From Streptomyces sp. NBC_00223 (GTDB taxonomy: Bacteria; Actinomycetota; Actinomycetes; Streptomycetales; Streptomycetaceae): a stretch of DNA of 64,000 bases. This document shows positions 18,459 through 26,841 of the stretch, piece after piece. How positions within the stretch are numbered: position 1 is the stretch's first letter; the number at the start of each line of letters is the position of its first letter. The notes under the pieces are model-generated. The model was not told the origin of the DNA. It did no database searches and saw only the letters and a list, made by a program, of their open reading frames with translations. Location of the stretch: contig NZ_CP108109.1 in assembly GCF_036199905.1 (NCBI RefSeq), positions 3,519,501 to 3,583,500 of the forward strand. Reading direction: 5' to 3'. Both the position numbers and the translations under genes were made by a program.

Positions 18459-19355
18459 ATGGCCGGACTGATGAGTGCCTGGAAACGGTCCGCCACCGGG
18501 CGGCTGTGGAAGCAGGCCGTCCACATCGAACTGATGCACCGTTCGATGGGGTTCGCCGCGCTGGGCTTCGTCACGCTCATGCCGCTGCTGGTCGTGGTCG
18601 CCGCCGCGACCCCGTGGGAGCACCGGCCCGGCTTCGCGCAGTGGGTGGTCGACGGCATGGGCCTGAACCCGCCCGGCGCCCACAGCGTACGCAACCTGTT
18701 CGCGGCGCCACGCAACGTACTGAGCGCCACCAGCGCGTGGAGCCTGGCGTCGCTCGCGTACTTCGGCCTCTCCTTCGTGGCGAGCGTCGAGACGGGCTAC
18801 CGCAAGATCTGGGACCTTCCGTCCGGGCCCTGGCACCGCGACTGGCGCCGTACGGTGTGGCTGCTGGTGCTGACCGCGTATCTGTTCTGCGAGTCGCAGA
18901 GCGTCGCCGTCATGGGCAGCGGTCCGCTGCGCGGCGTGGTCCGGATCGGCCTCACCTTCGTCCTCGGCGTCCTGTTCTTCGCGTGGGGCCAGCGCTTTCT
19001 GCTCGGCGGCGGGGTGGCGGTGCGTACGGCGCTGCCGGGCGCGGTGTTCACCATGCTGGGCCTGGCGGGCCTGCGGATCTTCTCCCATCTGTTCTTCGCG
19101 CCGATGATCGTCAGCAACGCGGACACCTACGGCCCGGTCGGCACCGTACTGACCGTGGTGACCTGGCTGGTCGGCGTCGGCTTCGTGGTCTTCGGCGGGG
19201 CGCTGCTCGGCCGCCACGTCCGCGACGGCCGCATGCTCCGACGCGGCGCCGAGATCCCGCGCCCGCGCGCCCAGGAGGGCTGGTACGAAACCCCGGAGGA
19301 GCCCGCCCCCGGCGTCCTCTGGCGCTCCGACGGCTCAGGCGGCGCGATCGACTGA
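18459..19355 (+). CDS. YihY/BrkB-like integral membrane protein
   Basis: A 298-aa polytopic membrane protein. About six hydrophobic segments are visible: residues 30-50 (AALGFVTLMPLLVVVAAA), 95-115, 135-155, 165-185, 195-220 and 230-260. An Arg-rich cytoplasmic tail follows. Overall pattern and length fit the YihY/virulence factor BrkB family, once misnamed ribonuclease BN, whose function is unsettled. It follows hypB by 117 bp in the same direction but has no evident link to hydrogenase. The ATG has a GAAGGTGACGCC leader with a plausible GAAGG ribosome site. Confidence 0.75.
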   Translation: MAGLMSAWKRSATGRLWKQAVHIELMHRSMGFAALGFVTLMPLLVVVAAATPWEHRPGFAQWVVDGMGLNPPGAHSVRNLFAAPRNVLSATSAWSLASLAYFGLSFVASVETGYRKIWDLPSGPWHRDWRRTVWLLVLTAYLFCESQSVAVMGSGPLRGVVRIGLTFVLGVLFFAWGQRFLLGGGVAVRTALPGAVFTMLGLAGLRIFSHLFFAPMIVSNADTYGPVGTVLTVVTWLVGVGFVVFGGALLGRHVRDGRMLRRGAEIPRPRAQEGWYETPEEPAPGVLWRSDGSGGAID

Positions 19356-19434
19356 CCGCCCGGTTTCAGATCGGCGCCGCCGCCAGGGTTCCGCGGCAGT
19401 CGGGCTCATCATCGAGGCAAGGAGCAGCACTGTC

Positions 19435-19758
19435 GTGACCGACGAGGTGTGGACGACGATCGACCGGCTCGTTCAGTGGCTGGACGAGAAGGACAACGCG
19501 ACACCCGAGACCGCGCGGCTGCTGCGGCTGCTCAAGGTCCAGGAGGAGGTGGGCGAGGTGGCGCAGGCCGCGATGGGGGCGACTGCCGCGAACCCCCGCA
19601 AGGGCAGTTCCCACACCTGGGAGGACGTCCAGCACGAGCTGTGCGACGTCATCCTCAGCAGCATGGTGGCTCTGGCCACTCTCACCTCGGACGCCGGGAA
19701 GGTGTTCCAGGAGCGGGTGGAGATCGTCGCCGAGCGATCACTGACGCCGAGGAACTGA
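19435..19758 (+). CDS. MazG-like nucleotide pyrophosphohydrolase-family protein
   Basis: A 107-aa all-alpha protein (GTG start) with the MazG/dUTPase-like metal-binding acidic pattern: LKVQEEVGEVAQA (ExxE) and, later, HELCDVILSSMVAL (ExxD). These helices coordinate Mg2+ to hydrolyse nucleoside triphosphates. The length fits single-domain MazG-like proteins of actinomycetes. An AAGGAGCAGCA leader provides the ribosome site. Substrate cannot be deduced. Confidence 0.85.
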   Translation: MTDEVWTTIDRLVQWLDEKDNATPETARLLRLLKVQEEVGEVAQAAMGATAANPRKGSSHTWEDVQHELCDVILSSMVALATLTSDAGKVFQERVEIVAERSLTPRN

Positions 19759-19800
19759 GAGAGGTCGCTGCCGGACCTCGGGGCAGCCTCGGCATGGCGA

Positions 19801-19830
19801 CGCCCCCGGCCGGGGTACGACACGGGGGCG
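19801..19830. terminator. Hairpin between convergent genes
   Basis: CGCCCCCG at 19801-19808 pairs with CGGGGGCG at 19823-19830 around a 14-nt loop, between the stops of the MazG-like gene (plus) and the DUF4352 lipoprotein gene (minus). There is no T-tract, as is common in Streptomyces. It could serve both directions. Confidence 0.45.
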
Positions 19831-19846
19831 CGGGGTCGGGTGTCGG

Positions 19847-20455
19847 TCAGCCGAGCTGCCACTCGCCGGTCTCGTCGGCAAAACCGGAGTCCATCGAGAA
19901 CTGCACCTTGGCGATCTTCGACGCCTTGGGAACCTGGAATGCGATGTAGCCGAGGGCTTTGTCGCCGGAAGTGAGTTTGACTCCCGAAATCATGGACGGG
20001 CCGGCCGAGACGTCGTTGAGGTCGGAGCTGAAACGCTGGCCTTCGGTGTCGGCGATCTGGACACCGTTGGACGGGCTGTCGTCGTATACGCCCGTGCCGG
20101 TGTTGACGATCCGGACCTGGGCGGCGACGAACCGCTTCCCGCTTTCGGGGGTGGTGTATTCGTCGGCTCCCTTGGCAGGGTCGACCCATTTGACAAGAGT
20201 GACGGCGATTTGGGAGCCCTTGTCCATGCCGTGGAGGGTGATGGTGTCGCCGATCTTGGCGGGGGCCGCCTTGGTGGGGGCCGCCTCGGTGGGGCTCGGC
20301 TTCACGGCCGACGTCGTCGGGGCGCTTGCCGTGGCCGCAGGCGTGGTGGCGTCCTTGTCCGGAGTGCTCTTGATGCTGCCGCTGTCGTTGCAGGCGGCGA
20401 GGGCCGCGGCGAGCGTGAGTGTGGCGATCGTGGTGGCTACGACATGGCGCGTCAA
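19847..20455 (-). CDS. DUF4352-type lipoprotein
   Basis: A 202-aa secreted lipoprotein. The signal peptide MTRHVVATTIATLTLAAALAAC ends in a lipobox LAAC with Cys22 for lipidation. A Thr/Ser/Ala/Pro-rich linker (residues about 25-65) is followed by an immunoglobulin-like beta domain of DUF4352 type (VTLVKWVDPAKGADEYTTPE, RFVAAQVRIVNTGTGVYDD, GYIAFQVPK). Such proteins sit on the outer face of the membrane; function unknown. The ATG is followed immediately by the signal sequence. Confidence 0.85.
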   Translation of the reverse strand: MTRHVVATTIATLTLAAALAACNDSGSIKSTPDKDATTPAATASAPTTSAVKPSPTEAAPTKAAPAKIGDTITLHGMDKGSQIAVTLVKWVDPAKGADEYTTPESGKRFVAAQVRIVNTGTGVYDDSPSNGVQIADTEGQRFSSDLNDVSAGPSMISGVKLTSGDKALGYIAFQVPKASKIAKVQFSMDSGFADETGEWQLG

Positions 20456-20919
20456 GGCGTGCGTCCCCCTGGTGAAATGGCCTGTTTGGTCGGCTCATTG
20501 TGGTGGAGGCGTTCGGCCTCGTACGACCGTTCCACATGCTGTGTCGGTGCTGTGACGTTGCTGTGATGACTTCGTGGTGCCGTGCCCCAAATCCATCGTT
20601 CACCAGGAGAAGTTGCAGGCCCCGAAGCACCGAGCCCGGGCCCCGGGGCGCCGCGGACCCCACGCAGGGCATCGGCTGGTTCGCATTGCCGTGCGCGGCT
20701 GCTCCAGTGCTTGCGACTGACACAGGTTCTCCTGGGGGCCGGACGGGGGCGGGCGGGTTCGGGGATGCCGAGGGCTGGGACCGGTTGTGGAACTCGCTGG
20801 GGGGAATCGCCCGCGCCGCCGCCGGATCGCCGCGGCTGGGCCTTAGCCTGCCCCCGGCGGGTCGGCAGCCTCACGGGACCGACGGCCGCGCCGTCATCCT
20901 CACCGTTCAGGAGCAGCGC
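20456..20919. other. Intergenic region, 464 bp, no gene supported
   Basis: Lies between the divergent lipoprotein gene and the 86-aa gene. The lipoprotein-proximal 120 bp is AT-richer (TGTTTGGTCGGCTCATTGTGG) and probably holds its promoter. The rest is G/C-rich, without a reading frame that shows streptomycete codon bias consistent with a gene. Confidence 0.4.
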
Positions 20920-21180
20920 ATGACCACAGAGCAGGAAGCCCGCGACGCGATCCACCACGCGTTCGGCGACACCGCCCACGCGGACGTGACCGCCTTCCCG
21001 TCCGGGACCCTGTCCATCACCCTGCGGAAGGGCGGGCACGCGGCGACGATCGACGGCCACCCGGAGAGCGGCTGGGGCTGGACCGTCGACCCCGCCGACG
21101 ACGAGGGGTTCAGCGGCCACGAGAACACGGCCCCGACCCTCGACGAAGCGCTCGGCGCGGTGCGCGCCGCGCTCATCTGA
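20920..21180 (+). CDS. Small acidic hypothetical protein (86 aa)
   Basis: An 86-aa soluble acidic protein, MTTEQEARDAIHHAFGDTAHAD..., with a WGWTVDPADDEGFSGHENTAP core. A CAGGAGCAGC leader places a GGAG ribosome site 6 nt before the ATG. The in-frame upstream extension lacks similar composition, so this ATG is preferred. I do not recognise the family; no signal peptide or metal motif. Confidence 0.65.
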   Translation: MTTEQEARDAIHHAFGDTAHADVTAFPSGTLSITLRKGGHAATIDGHPESGWGWTVDPADDEGFSGHENTAPTLDEALGAVRAALI

Positions 21181-21248
21181 CCCACGAGCGCCGGCCGACG
21201 GAGCTTTGTCCGATCGGCAAGGGATCTCCGCACGCCTCGAAACGCCGA

Positions 21249-21284
21249 GGACCCCAGGGCGACTTGACGTCTGACCTGGGGTCC
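21249..21284 (-). terminator. Hairpin downstream of tRNA-Lys
   Basis: A perfect 10-bp inverted repeat, GGACCCCAGG at 21249-21258 and CCTGGGGTCC at 21275-21284, with a 16-nt loop. It begins 6 nt beyond the 3' end of the minus-strand tRNA-Lys, as expected for its transcription terminator. Confidence 0.75.
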
Positions 21285-21289
21285 TTCCG

Positions 21290-21362
21290 TAGGCCGTGTG
21301 GGACTCGAACCCACAACCAATGGATTAAAAGTCCACTGCTCTGCCAATTGAGCTAACGGCCC
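21290..21362 (-). tRNA. tRNA-Lys (anticodon TTT)
   Basis: Read on the minus strand: GGGCCGT acceptor pairing with ACGGCCT, D-arm TAGCTCAATTGGCAGAGCA, anticodon arm GTGGACTTTTAATCCAT (loop CTTTTAA, anticodon TTT), and a T-arm with GGTTCGAGTCCC. The discriminator is A. No CCA is encoded. 73 nt. Confidence 0.97.
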
Positions 21363-21621
21363 GCACACCGCAGCATAGCCGGGTCGTGGCGGAGGAGGGG
21401 TGCGGCATATCCGGGGCGGGCCCGTCGGGGCGTTCGGCCGCCGCGAGAGGGTGCCCGGGACGGGCTGTCGGCCGCCCCCGGGCGCACGCGTGGCGGACAG
21501 CGGTACGGCGGCCGGTCGAGGCCACGCCCCGCCCCCGGCGGTACAGGGGCCGTCCGGCCTCGCGTGTCCGGCCCACGGCGGCGCGGCGGCCCGGCAGAGC
21601 CGCGCGCACGGGCGGCGTCCC

Positions 21622-21668
21622 GCAAAACGCCGGGGCCCGGCGCGCGCGATCACTCGCGTGCGCCGGGC
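21622..21668 (-). terminator. Terminator of the DEAD-box helicase gene
   Basis: GGGCCCGGCGC (21631-21641) and GCGCCGGGCCC (21658-21668) form an 11-bp perfect stem, with further GCG/CGC pairing in the loop. On the minus strand it is followed by TTTT (21622-21625), giving a canonical intrinsic terminator about 30 bp past the helicase stop. The remaining 21363-21621 holds no supported gene. Confidence 0.8.
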
Positions 21669-21697
21669 CCCCGGGGTTGTCCGAGCAGGACCAGGCG

Positions 21698-23995
21698 TCA
21701 GCCGTTCCGCTTCCACCGCGGCTTGCGGTCGTACGAGGACGGACCCGCGGCCGGGCCGGAGGACGAGCCCGGGCGGCTGTCACGGCTGCTGTCACGGCTG
21801 TACGACGGACGGCTGTCACGGTCGCCGTACGAGGGGCGGCGGTCGTCACGGCCGCCGTAGGACGGACGGCTGCTGTCGCGGCGGTCACGGTTGAACGGAC
21901 GGTCGCGCTCGTCACGGCCAGCGCCGTACGACGGACGCCGGTCGTCACGCCCGTAGGAGGGCCTGCTGTCGCGGTCGCCGTAGGACGGACGGCTGTCACG
22001 GTCGCCGTACGAAGAGGACGAGGACGAAGAGGAGGACGACGGGCGCCGGTCGTCCCGAGCGCCGTACGACGGACGGCTGTCACGGCCGTCGCGGGAGTCA
22101 CGGTTGCCACCGCCACCGCCACTGCCACTGCCGCTGCCGCTGCCGCCCCCGTACGACGGCCGGCGGTCGTCCCGCGCACCGTACGACGGACGGCTGTCAC
22201 GCCGGTCGTCACGCCCGCCGTAGGACGGACGGCTGTCACGCCGGTCACGGTCCCCGTACGAGGACGGCCGGCTCTCCCGGCCGCCACCCCCGTACGACGG
22301 CCGGTCGTCACGGGACGGCCGGTCGTCACGCCGCCGGTCGAAGTTGCCGCGGTCGTCGCGCCGCGGGCCCGAGGACCGCTCCTCGCGCTGCGCGGGCACC
22401 ACCACGGCGGCCGCGGCCTCGGCGGCAGCCGCCTCAGCGGCGATCTCCGCGGCCTTCGCGGCCACCGCCTGCTCCGGGTCCTCCCCGCGCTCGCGCGCCG
22501 AACGGGCGGTCAGCCGGTCGGCCTCCTCGCGCAGTTCGGTCGCCCGCCGCTGGAGGCGCTCCAGCTGCCGGGTGAGCTCGGCGACCTCGCGCTCGGCCTG
22601 CGCGGCGGCGTTCTGCACGGCGTCGGCCTGGACGTCGGTGAGCGAACGGGCCCCGGTGATCTTGGCCACGTCCTCGTCGAAGACACCCGCGCCGCCGATG
22701 ATGTGGCGCGAGGCGTCCACGCCCGCGTCCTCCATCAGTCGGAAGATCTGCTTGCGCTGGTGCGGCAGGGCCAGCGAGACGACCGTGCCGGACTCGCCCG
22801 CGCGGGCGGTACGGCCGGAACGGTGCAGGTAGTCCTTGTGGTCGGCGGCCGGGTCGACGTTCAGCACCAGACCGATGCCGTCGACGTGGATGCCGCGGGC
22901 GGCGACGTCGGTGGCGACCAGGACGTTGACATGGCCCGCCTTGAAGTCCTCCAGGGTGCGGGTACGCGCGCCCTGGGTCATCCCACCGTGCAGCGCGTCG
23001 GCCCGTACCCCGGACTCGATCAGCTGCTCGGCGACGCGGTCGGCGCCCATCTGGGTGCGGACGAAGATGATCGTACGGCCCTTGCGCGCGGCGATCGCGG
23101 CCGTGACCGGCGCCTTGTCCTTGGGCTTCACGACCAGGACGTGGTGGCTCATCGTGGTGACCGCGCCCTGGGCCGCGTCCACCTCGTGGGTGACCGGGTT
23201 GACCAGGTAACGGCGGACGAGCGAGTCGATCTCGTTCTCCAGCGTCGCGGAGAACAGCAGCCGCTGGCCGCCCTTGGGGATGAGGTCGAGGATCTCGGTG
23301 ACCTCGGGCAGGAAGCCCATGTCGGCCATCTGGTCGGCCTCGTCGAGGACGGCGATCTGTACGGAGTCCAGGTTGGCCGCGCCCCGGTTGATCAGGTCGC
23401 GCAGCCGGCCGGGGGTGGCGACGAGGATGTCGACGCCGCGCTCCAGCGCGTAGATCTGGTTCTGCATGGAGGTGCCGCCGCAGACGACCTTCATCTTCAG
23501 GCCGAGCACGTCACCGTACGGCTGGAGGGCGTCGGCGACCTGCATCGCCAGCTCGCGGGTCGGGGTGAGGATGACACCGCGCGGGCGGCGCTTCTCGGTG
23601 TGGCCGCCGGACAGCAGGGTCAGCAGCGGGAGGCCGAAGGCGAGCGTCTTGCCGGAGCCGGTACGGCCGCGGCCCAGGATGTCCTGGCCGGCCAGGGCGT
23701 CCGGGATGGTCGCGGCCTGGATCGGGAAGGGGCTGGTGACGCCGTTCTGGGTGAGCTTGCGGACGATGGCCTCGGAGAGGCCGAGGTCGCCGAAGTTCGG
23801 ACCCGTGGGCTCGGCGGGGGCGGTGGGCTCGGCCGGGGCCTCCGCCGCGAAGTCGGCGTCGGTGTCCGTGCCGGTGCCGGTGCTGATGCCGGTGTCCACG
23901 GCGGCCACCACGGCGTCGCTCAGGGCATCCGTGCTGGTGGGGGCGGCGTCGGCGTTCTCGGGCATGGCGGAACGGTCGGCACTGTCAAGTGACAT
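21698..23995 (-). CDS. DEAD-box ATP-dependent RNA helicase with repeat-rich disordered tail
   Basis: RNA helicase, probably acting in RNA folding, decay or cold adaptation. In the 765-aa product: an acidic/Ala N-terminal extension; a Q motif (NFGDLGLSEAIVRKL, PIQAATIP); Walker A RGRTGSGKT near residue 115; DEAD near 217; SAT near 247; and motif VI HRSGRTARAGESG near 390. A helical segment (residues about 455-490) precedes a long C-terminal tail, residues about 550-765, made of Arg/Asp/Ser/Gly-rich units (RDDRRPSYGG-like), typically disordered RNA-binding sequence. The tail repeats are visible at DNA level between about 21740 and 22340. ATG start at 23995. Confidence 0.93.
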   Translation of the reverse strand: MSLDSADRSAMPENADAAPTSTDALSDAVVAAVDTGISTGTGTDTDADFAAEAPAEPTAPAEPTGPNFGDLGLSEAIVRKLTQNGVTSPFPIQAATIPDALAGQDILGRGRTGSGKTLAFGLPLLTLLSGGHTEKRRPRGVILTPTRELAMQVADALQPYGDVLGLKMKVVCGGTSMQNQIYALERGVDILVATPGRLRDLINRGAANLDSVQIAVLDEADQMADMGFLPEVTEILDLIPKGGQRLLFSATLENEIDSLVRRYLVNPVTHEVDAAQGAVTTMSHHVLVVKPKDKAPVTAAIAARKGRTIIFVRTQMGADRVAEQLIESGVRADALHGGMTQGARTRTLEDFKAGHVNVLVATDVAARGIHVDGIGLVLNVDPAADHKDYLHRSGRTARAGESGTVVSLALPHQRKQIFRLMEDAGVDASRHIIGGAGVFDEDVAKITGARSLTDVQADAVQNAAAQAEREVAELTRQLERLQRRATELREEADRLTARSARERGEDPEQAVAAKAAEIAAEAAAAEAAAAVVVPAQREERSSGPRRDDRGNFDRRRDDRPSRDDRPSYGGGGRESRPSSYGDRDRRDSRPSYGGRDDRRDSRPSYGARDDRRPSYGGGSGSGSGSGGGGGNRDSRDGRDSRPSYGARDDRRPSSSSSSSSSSYGDRDSRPSYGDRDSRPSYGRDDRRPSYGAGRDERDRPFNRDRRDSSRPSYGGRDDRRPSYGDRDSRPSYSRDSSRDSRPGSSSGPAAGPSSYDRKPRWKRNG

Positions 23996-24220
23996 GCTGA
24001 AGCAAAACCTCTCGGAGACTTACGGCACGCGCCAGCTCCGCAGGTTGCTTACAACCGCCTAGATGCGGTCAGCCGTCAGGAGAATAGGAACGCGCCACGC
24101 GGCGCGTATCGGATCAGGCGCCAGACAAGTGGGATCAAACGATCTACCAGCATACGCACTTGGCCCCGCTTACGCCAATCCGCTCGGGGCAAGCCGTCTG
24201 ACCTGGCCTTTTGTCGCTTC

Positions 24221-24796
24221 CTACGCCGTATCGCCCGCCCCCGTCCCCGCGCTCTGGGAGCCGTTCCCCGGGTCCGGGGTGGCGGGCTGGGTGGGCGGGT
24301 CGCCGGAGGGCGGCGGGCCGCTCGGGGGGTCGGAGGCGGGGCCCGTGGACGCGGGCTCGCCGGTCGGCGAGTTCTGGGCGGTGGGGCCGGGCGTGGTGGC
24401 GCCGCCGTCCGGGGGCGGCGACGCGTGATCGCCGCCGGCGCTGGCGGAGGCCGACGGGCTGCCGCCCTCGCCGTCCGGCTTGGCCGAGGCGCCGTCCGAA
24501 CCCGAGGGCGAGGGCGAGAGGCCGTCGGCGACGGCCCGCCGGGAGGCCCAGGGCGCGCCGCGCCCGTCCGAGGTGCCGGAGCCGCCCTCGCCCGCCGTAC
24601 TGCCCCCCGCGCGCGCCGGGGCGTGGCTCGGCGCCTTCGGCCCGGGCGAGCCGCCCGCGCTGACGCATGCCGCGACCCCCGCGGCCACGAGGGCGACGAG
24701 CACGGCGGAGCGCAGCCCGGCGGCCCGGACGCGAGTACGGCCGGGGGTACGGGCGCTGCGGGTACGGCGGCGGGCGCGCGGTACGGGTGGGGGCAT
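24221..24796 (-). CDS. Secreted/lipoprotein-like Ser/Pro/Gly-rich protein
   Basis: A 191-aa protein with a basic N-terminus, one hydrophobic segment (SAVLVALVAAGVAAC, residues about 30-44), then an entirely low-complexity Ser/Pro/Gly/Asp/Thr tail. The VAAC end of the hydrophobic segment could be a lipobox, so it may be lipid-anchored; a single-pass membrane protein is the alternative. The ATG at 24796 has a GAGG site 8 nt upstream. A GTG at 24895 in the same frame would add about 33 residues and cannot be excluded. No function assigned. Confidence 0.55.
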   Translation of the reverse strand: MPPPVPRARRRTRSARTPGRTRVRAAGLRSAVLVALVAAGVAACVSAGGSPGPKAPSHAPARAGGSTAGEGGSGTSDGRGAPWASRRAVADGLSPSPSGSDGASAKPDGEGGSPSASASAGGDHASPPPDGGATTPGPTAQNSPTGEPASTGPASDPPSGPPPSGDPPTQPATPDPGNGSQSAGTGAGDTA

Positions 24797-25172
24797 GCGG
24801 ATGACCTCGGGCTCGGTACGGGGGCGCGCGTACGGGTGGCGTACGGCGCCGGAGGGTGTCGCCGTGTCCAACGCGGGGGCCTCCCGCCAGGACACGCCCC
24901 GAACCGCCGCGCCGTCCCCGCGGGCCCCGGCCGGGCGCGGCCGGGTTCGCCCGGAACAGCCCCGGGCCACGTCCCGTCCGGCCACGGCGGCGCGGCAACC
25001 GCCCGGGAGCCGCACATGGTCGGCCGCGTCCCGCCCGGCGGCCGTACGCACCCGGCCCCGGGTCCGCCCCGGTGGCCGTACGCACCCGGCCGCGCGCACC
25101 GCCCCGATGGCCGGCGGGCGCACCCCACGCACCCCGCGCACCCCGGATGCCGTTCCGCGCCGGAGGCGGGCC
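24797..25172. other. Intergenic region, 376 bp
   Basis: Very G/C-rich, with recurrent CGTACGCACCCGGCC-like words around 25040-25095. Large overlapping open frames exist on both strands, but none has a start, codon pattern or composition that supports a gene. It lies downstream of the metallopeptidase and upstream of the Ser/Pro-rich gene. Confidence 0.4.
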
Positions 25173-25523
25173 TCAGCCGTAGCCGAGTGCGTGCAACCGC
25201 TCGTCGTCGATGCCGAAGTGGTGGGCGATCTCGTGCACGACCGTGATCTCCGTCTCGGCGATCACGTCCTCGTGGGTCTCGCACATCCGCAGGGTGGGCC
25301 CCCGGTAGATCGTGATCCGGTCGGGCAGCACCCCCGCGTACCACTCGCCGCGCTCGGTCAGCGGCGTGCCCTCGTACAGCCCGAGCAGTTCGGGGGAGCC
25401 GGGGGCGGGTTCGTCCTCGACGAAGACGGCCACATTGTCCATGAGGCGGGTCAGCTCGGCCGGGATCCGGTCGAGCGCCTCCCCGACCAGTTCCTCGAAC
25501 TCCTCGCGCGTCATCTCCAGCAC
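25173..25523 (-). CDS. Small zincin-type metallopeptidase-family protein
   Basis: A 116-aa protein of the minimal zincin family widespread in actinobacteria. Seen: MTREEFEELVGEALDRIPAEL, then NVAVFVEDEP, PDRITIYRGPTL, and the zinc-binding helix VVHEIAHHFGIDDERL (HExxH plus a downstream Asp) near residue 100. Physiological substrate unknown. GTG at 25523 is used as start; ATG 25514 is an alternative three codons in, but it leaves the GGAG too close. Confidence 0.85.
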   Translation of the reverse strand: MLEMTREEFEELVGEALDRIPAELTRLMDNVAVFVEDEPAPGSPELLGLYEGTPLTERGEWYAGVLPDRITIYRGPTLRMCETHEDVIAETEITVVHEIAHHFGIDDERLHALGYG

Positions 25524-25660
25524 ACGCCCATTGTCCTGCCCCGGCCCGCCGCGGGCGCCCGCCACGTCCCGGCGGAACCGTTTTGGCGATCCCCCGGCCG
25601 ATCCCATATGCTTCTCACGTCCCCGACGTGCGCCAGCAGGCGCCCACGGCGGGCCAATTA

Positions 25661-25736
25661 GCCCTCATCGTCTAGTGGCCCAGGACGCCGCCCTTTCAAG
25701 GCGGTAGCACGGGTTCGAATCCCGTTGGGGGCACCA
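25661..25736 (+). tRNA. tRNA-Glu (anticodon TTC)
   Basis: Acceptor GCCCTCA pairs with TGGGGGC (one G-T pair); D-arm TCGTCTAGTGGCCCAGGAC; anticodon arm CCGCCCTTTCAAGGCGG with anticodon TTC; T-arm GGGTTCGAATCCC. Discriminator A with CCA encoded at 25734-25736. Confidence 0.97.
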
Positions 25737-25924
25737 CAGGCGACGGCGCGTACGGGTCGGCGACGATCGCTCGGCCAAGCGCCTCGCCGTCGCGTCTGCC
25801 CGATCGGGCGCGACACACCCGTCCTTCCGGTCCTCAACGACGGCTTTCCCGCCGTGTGTCGGCGCTGTCACCGCGCGACGAGCCCTTGAGGGAAGAGTCC
25901 CGTCCGGCGAATCCTCGCGGGTCG

Positions 25925-26350
25925 TTACGGTATCTGGAGAACGGACCAGCAGCGTTTACCCGGGGGCCAATCCTCGCAGCCCTGGGAGAGGGAGACCGCG
26001 CTCACCACGGAAAGGCCCCGGCCGTTCTCGTCGTCCGTGCCCGCCTTTCCCTGAACGGGTCCGCGGGAATTCCCGTCGAAGACCTCGACGATGACCCGGT
26101 CGATGTCGAGTTCGACGCCGACCGCGAGTGGTCCGCTTCCGTGGACGATCGCATTGGTCAGCAGTTCGGAGAGGACCAGCAGGACGTCGTACGAGAAGTC
26201 CTCGTGCTCCTCCACGCCCCAACTGCGAAGCTTGGCCAGCACCCGCCTGCGGGCCGGCCGGACCGCGGCGGGGGTCGCGGGGACCTTGAAGCGAAGAGCG
26301 GTTCCGGATACGGCGGACTTCGGTCCGGCCGACGGGCGAATTATCGTCAT
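25925..26350 (-). CDS. Anti-sigma-type ATP-binding protein (RsbW/SpoIIAB-like)
   Basis: A 141-aa histidine-kinase-like ATPase-domain protein of the type abundant in Streptomyces as anti-sigma factors or orphan regulatory ATPases. Seen: N-box LLVLSELLTNAIVHGS near residue 65, the D box VEVFDGNSRGP, and G-box NGRGLSVVSAV near residue 110. The start ATG 26350 (MTIIRPSAGPKSAV) is chosen because the upstream extension has no domain content. It is single, with no antagonist gene adjacent. Confidence 0.85.
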   Translation of the reverse strand: MTIIRPSAGPKSAVSGTALRFKVPATPAAVRPARRRVLAKLRSWGVEEHEDFSYDVLLVLSELLTNAIVHGSGPLAVGVELDIDRVIVEVFDGNSRGPVQGKAGTDDENGRGLSVVSAVSLSQGCEDWPPGKRCWSVLQIP

Positions 26351-26841
26351 GTTGAATCCTCGACGGCGATGCGAAGGGGCGAGGGCGACTCGGCGCCATG
26401 CCGTCCAAGCGGGACTTCCGCCCGACCGCACATCAATGACGGTAAGCGTCGCATTACTGAACTCTGCGGCTTCCCCGTCCACCGGGGCAAGGCCCAACGG
26501 ACGGGGAATTCTTAACAGATCAGCGCTTAACTGTTAGAAGTCCGCCGCCGATCCCACCGTACGGATCTCCCCGGCGTCTCCCGCGCGCGGCGACCGCGAC
26601 CCGGGCCACGACGCCCACGACGCGGACCGAGCGGGCCGCGTCACCAAGCCGGACCGCGCCCGGAACCCGCCGCCGACACTCGGAGCCGCACGTCCCCGGC
26701 CGGTGCATCACGCCGTGTCCTATTATGAGCCGGCCTCGAACGGAACCGACGCATCGCCGGCCCGACGCACGGGATCACCGGTTACGTCCCGAGGCAGGCG
26801 GTCCCGCTCGCGTGCGCACGCCCCGGACACCAGGAGGCTTC
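26351..26841. other. Intergenic region between divergent regulators, 491 bp
   Basis: Separates the ATPase gene (minus) from the XRE gene (plus). The ATPase-proximal part (26430-26535) is AT-richer (GGGGAATTCTTAACAGATCAGCGCTTAACTG, split here by position 26505-26532) and contains a TTAACAG...CTTAACTGTT inverted element. CCTATTATGAGCC at about 26717 could carry a -10 for the plus-strand gene. No gene supported. Confidence 0.4.

Noticed and set aside
21249..21362. tRNA-Lys as integration site (att) of a mobile element
   Set aside because: No second copy of the tRNA 3' end and no integrase were seen near it.
21386..23992. 868-codon open frame on the plus strand opposite the DEAD-box gene
   Set aside because: Antisense shadow of the helicase repeats; Val/Ala/Thr/Arg-only composition.
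25740..25793. Terminator after tRNA-Glu (GCGACGGCG / CGCCGTCGC)
   Set aside because: The 9-bp stem encloses a 36-nt loop and has no T-tract, so it was too weak to list.
26520..26711. 63-codon minus-strand ORF between the two regulators
   Set aside because: Arg/Gly/Val-rich, no ribosome site, no codon bias typical of real genes here.
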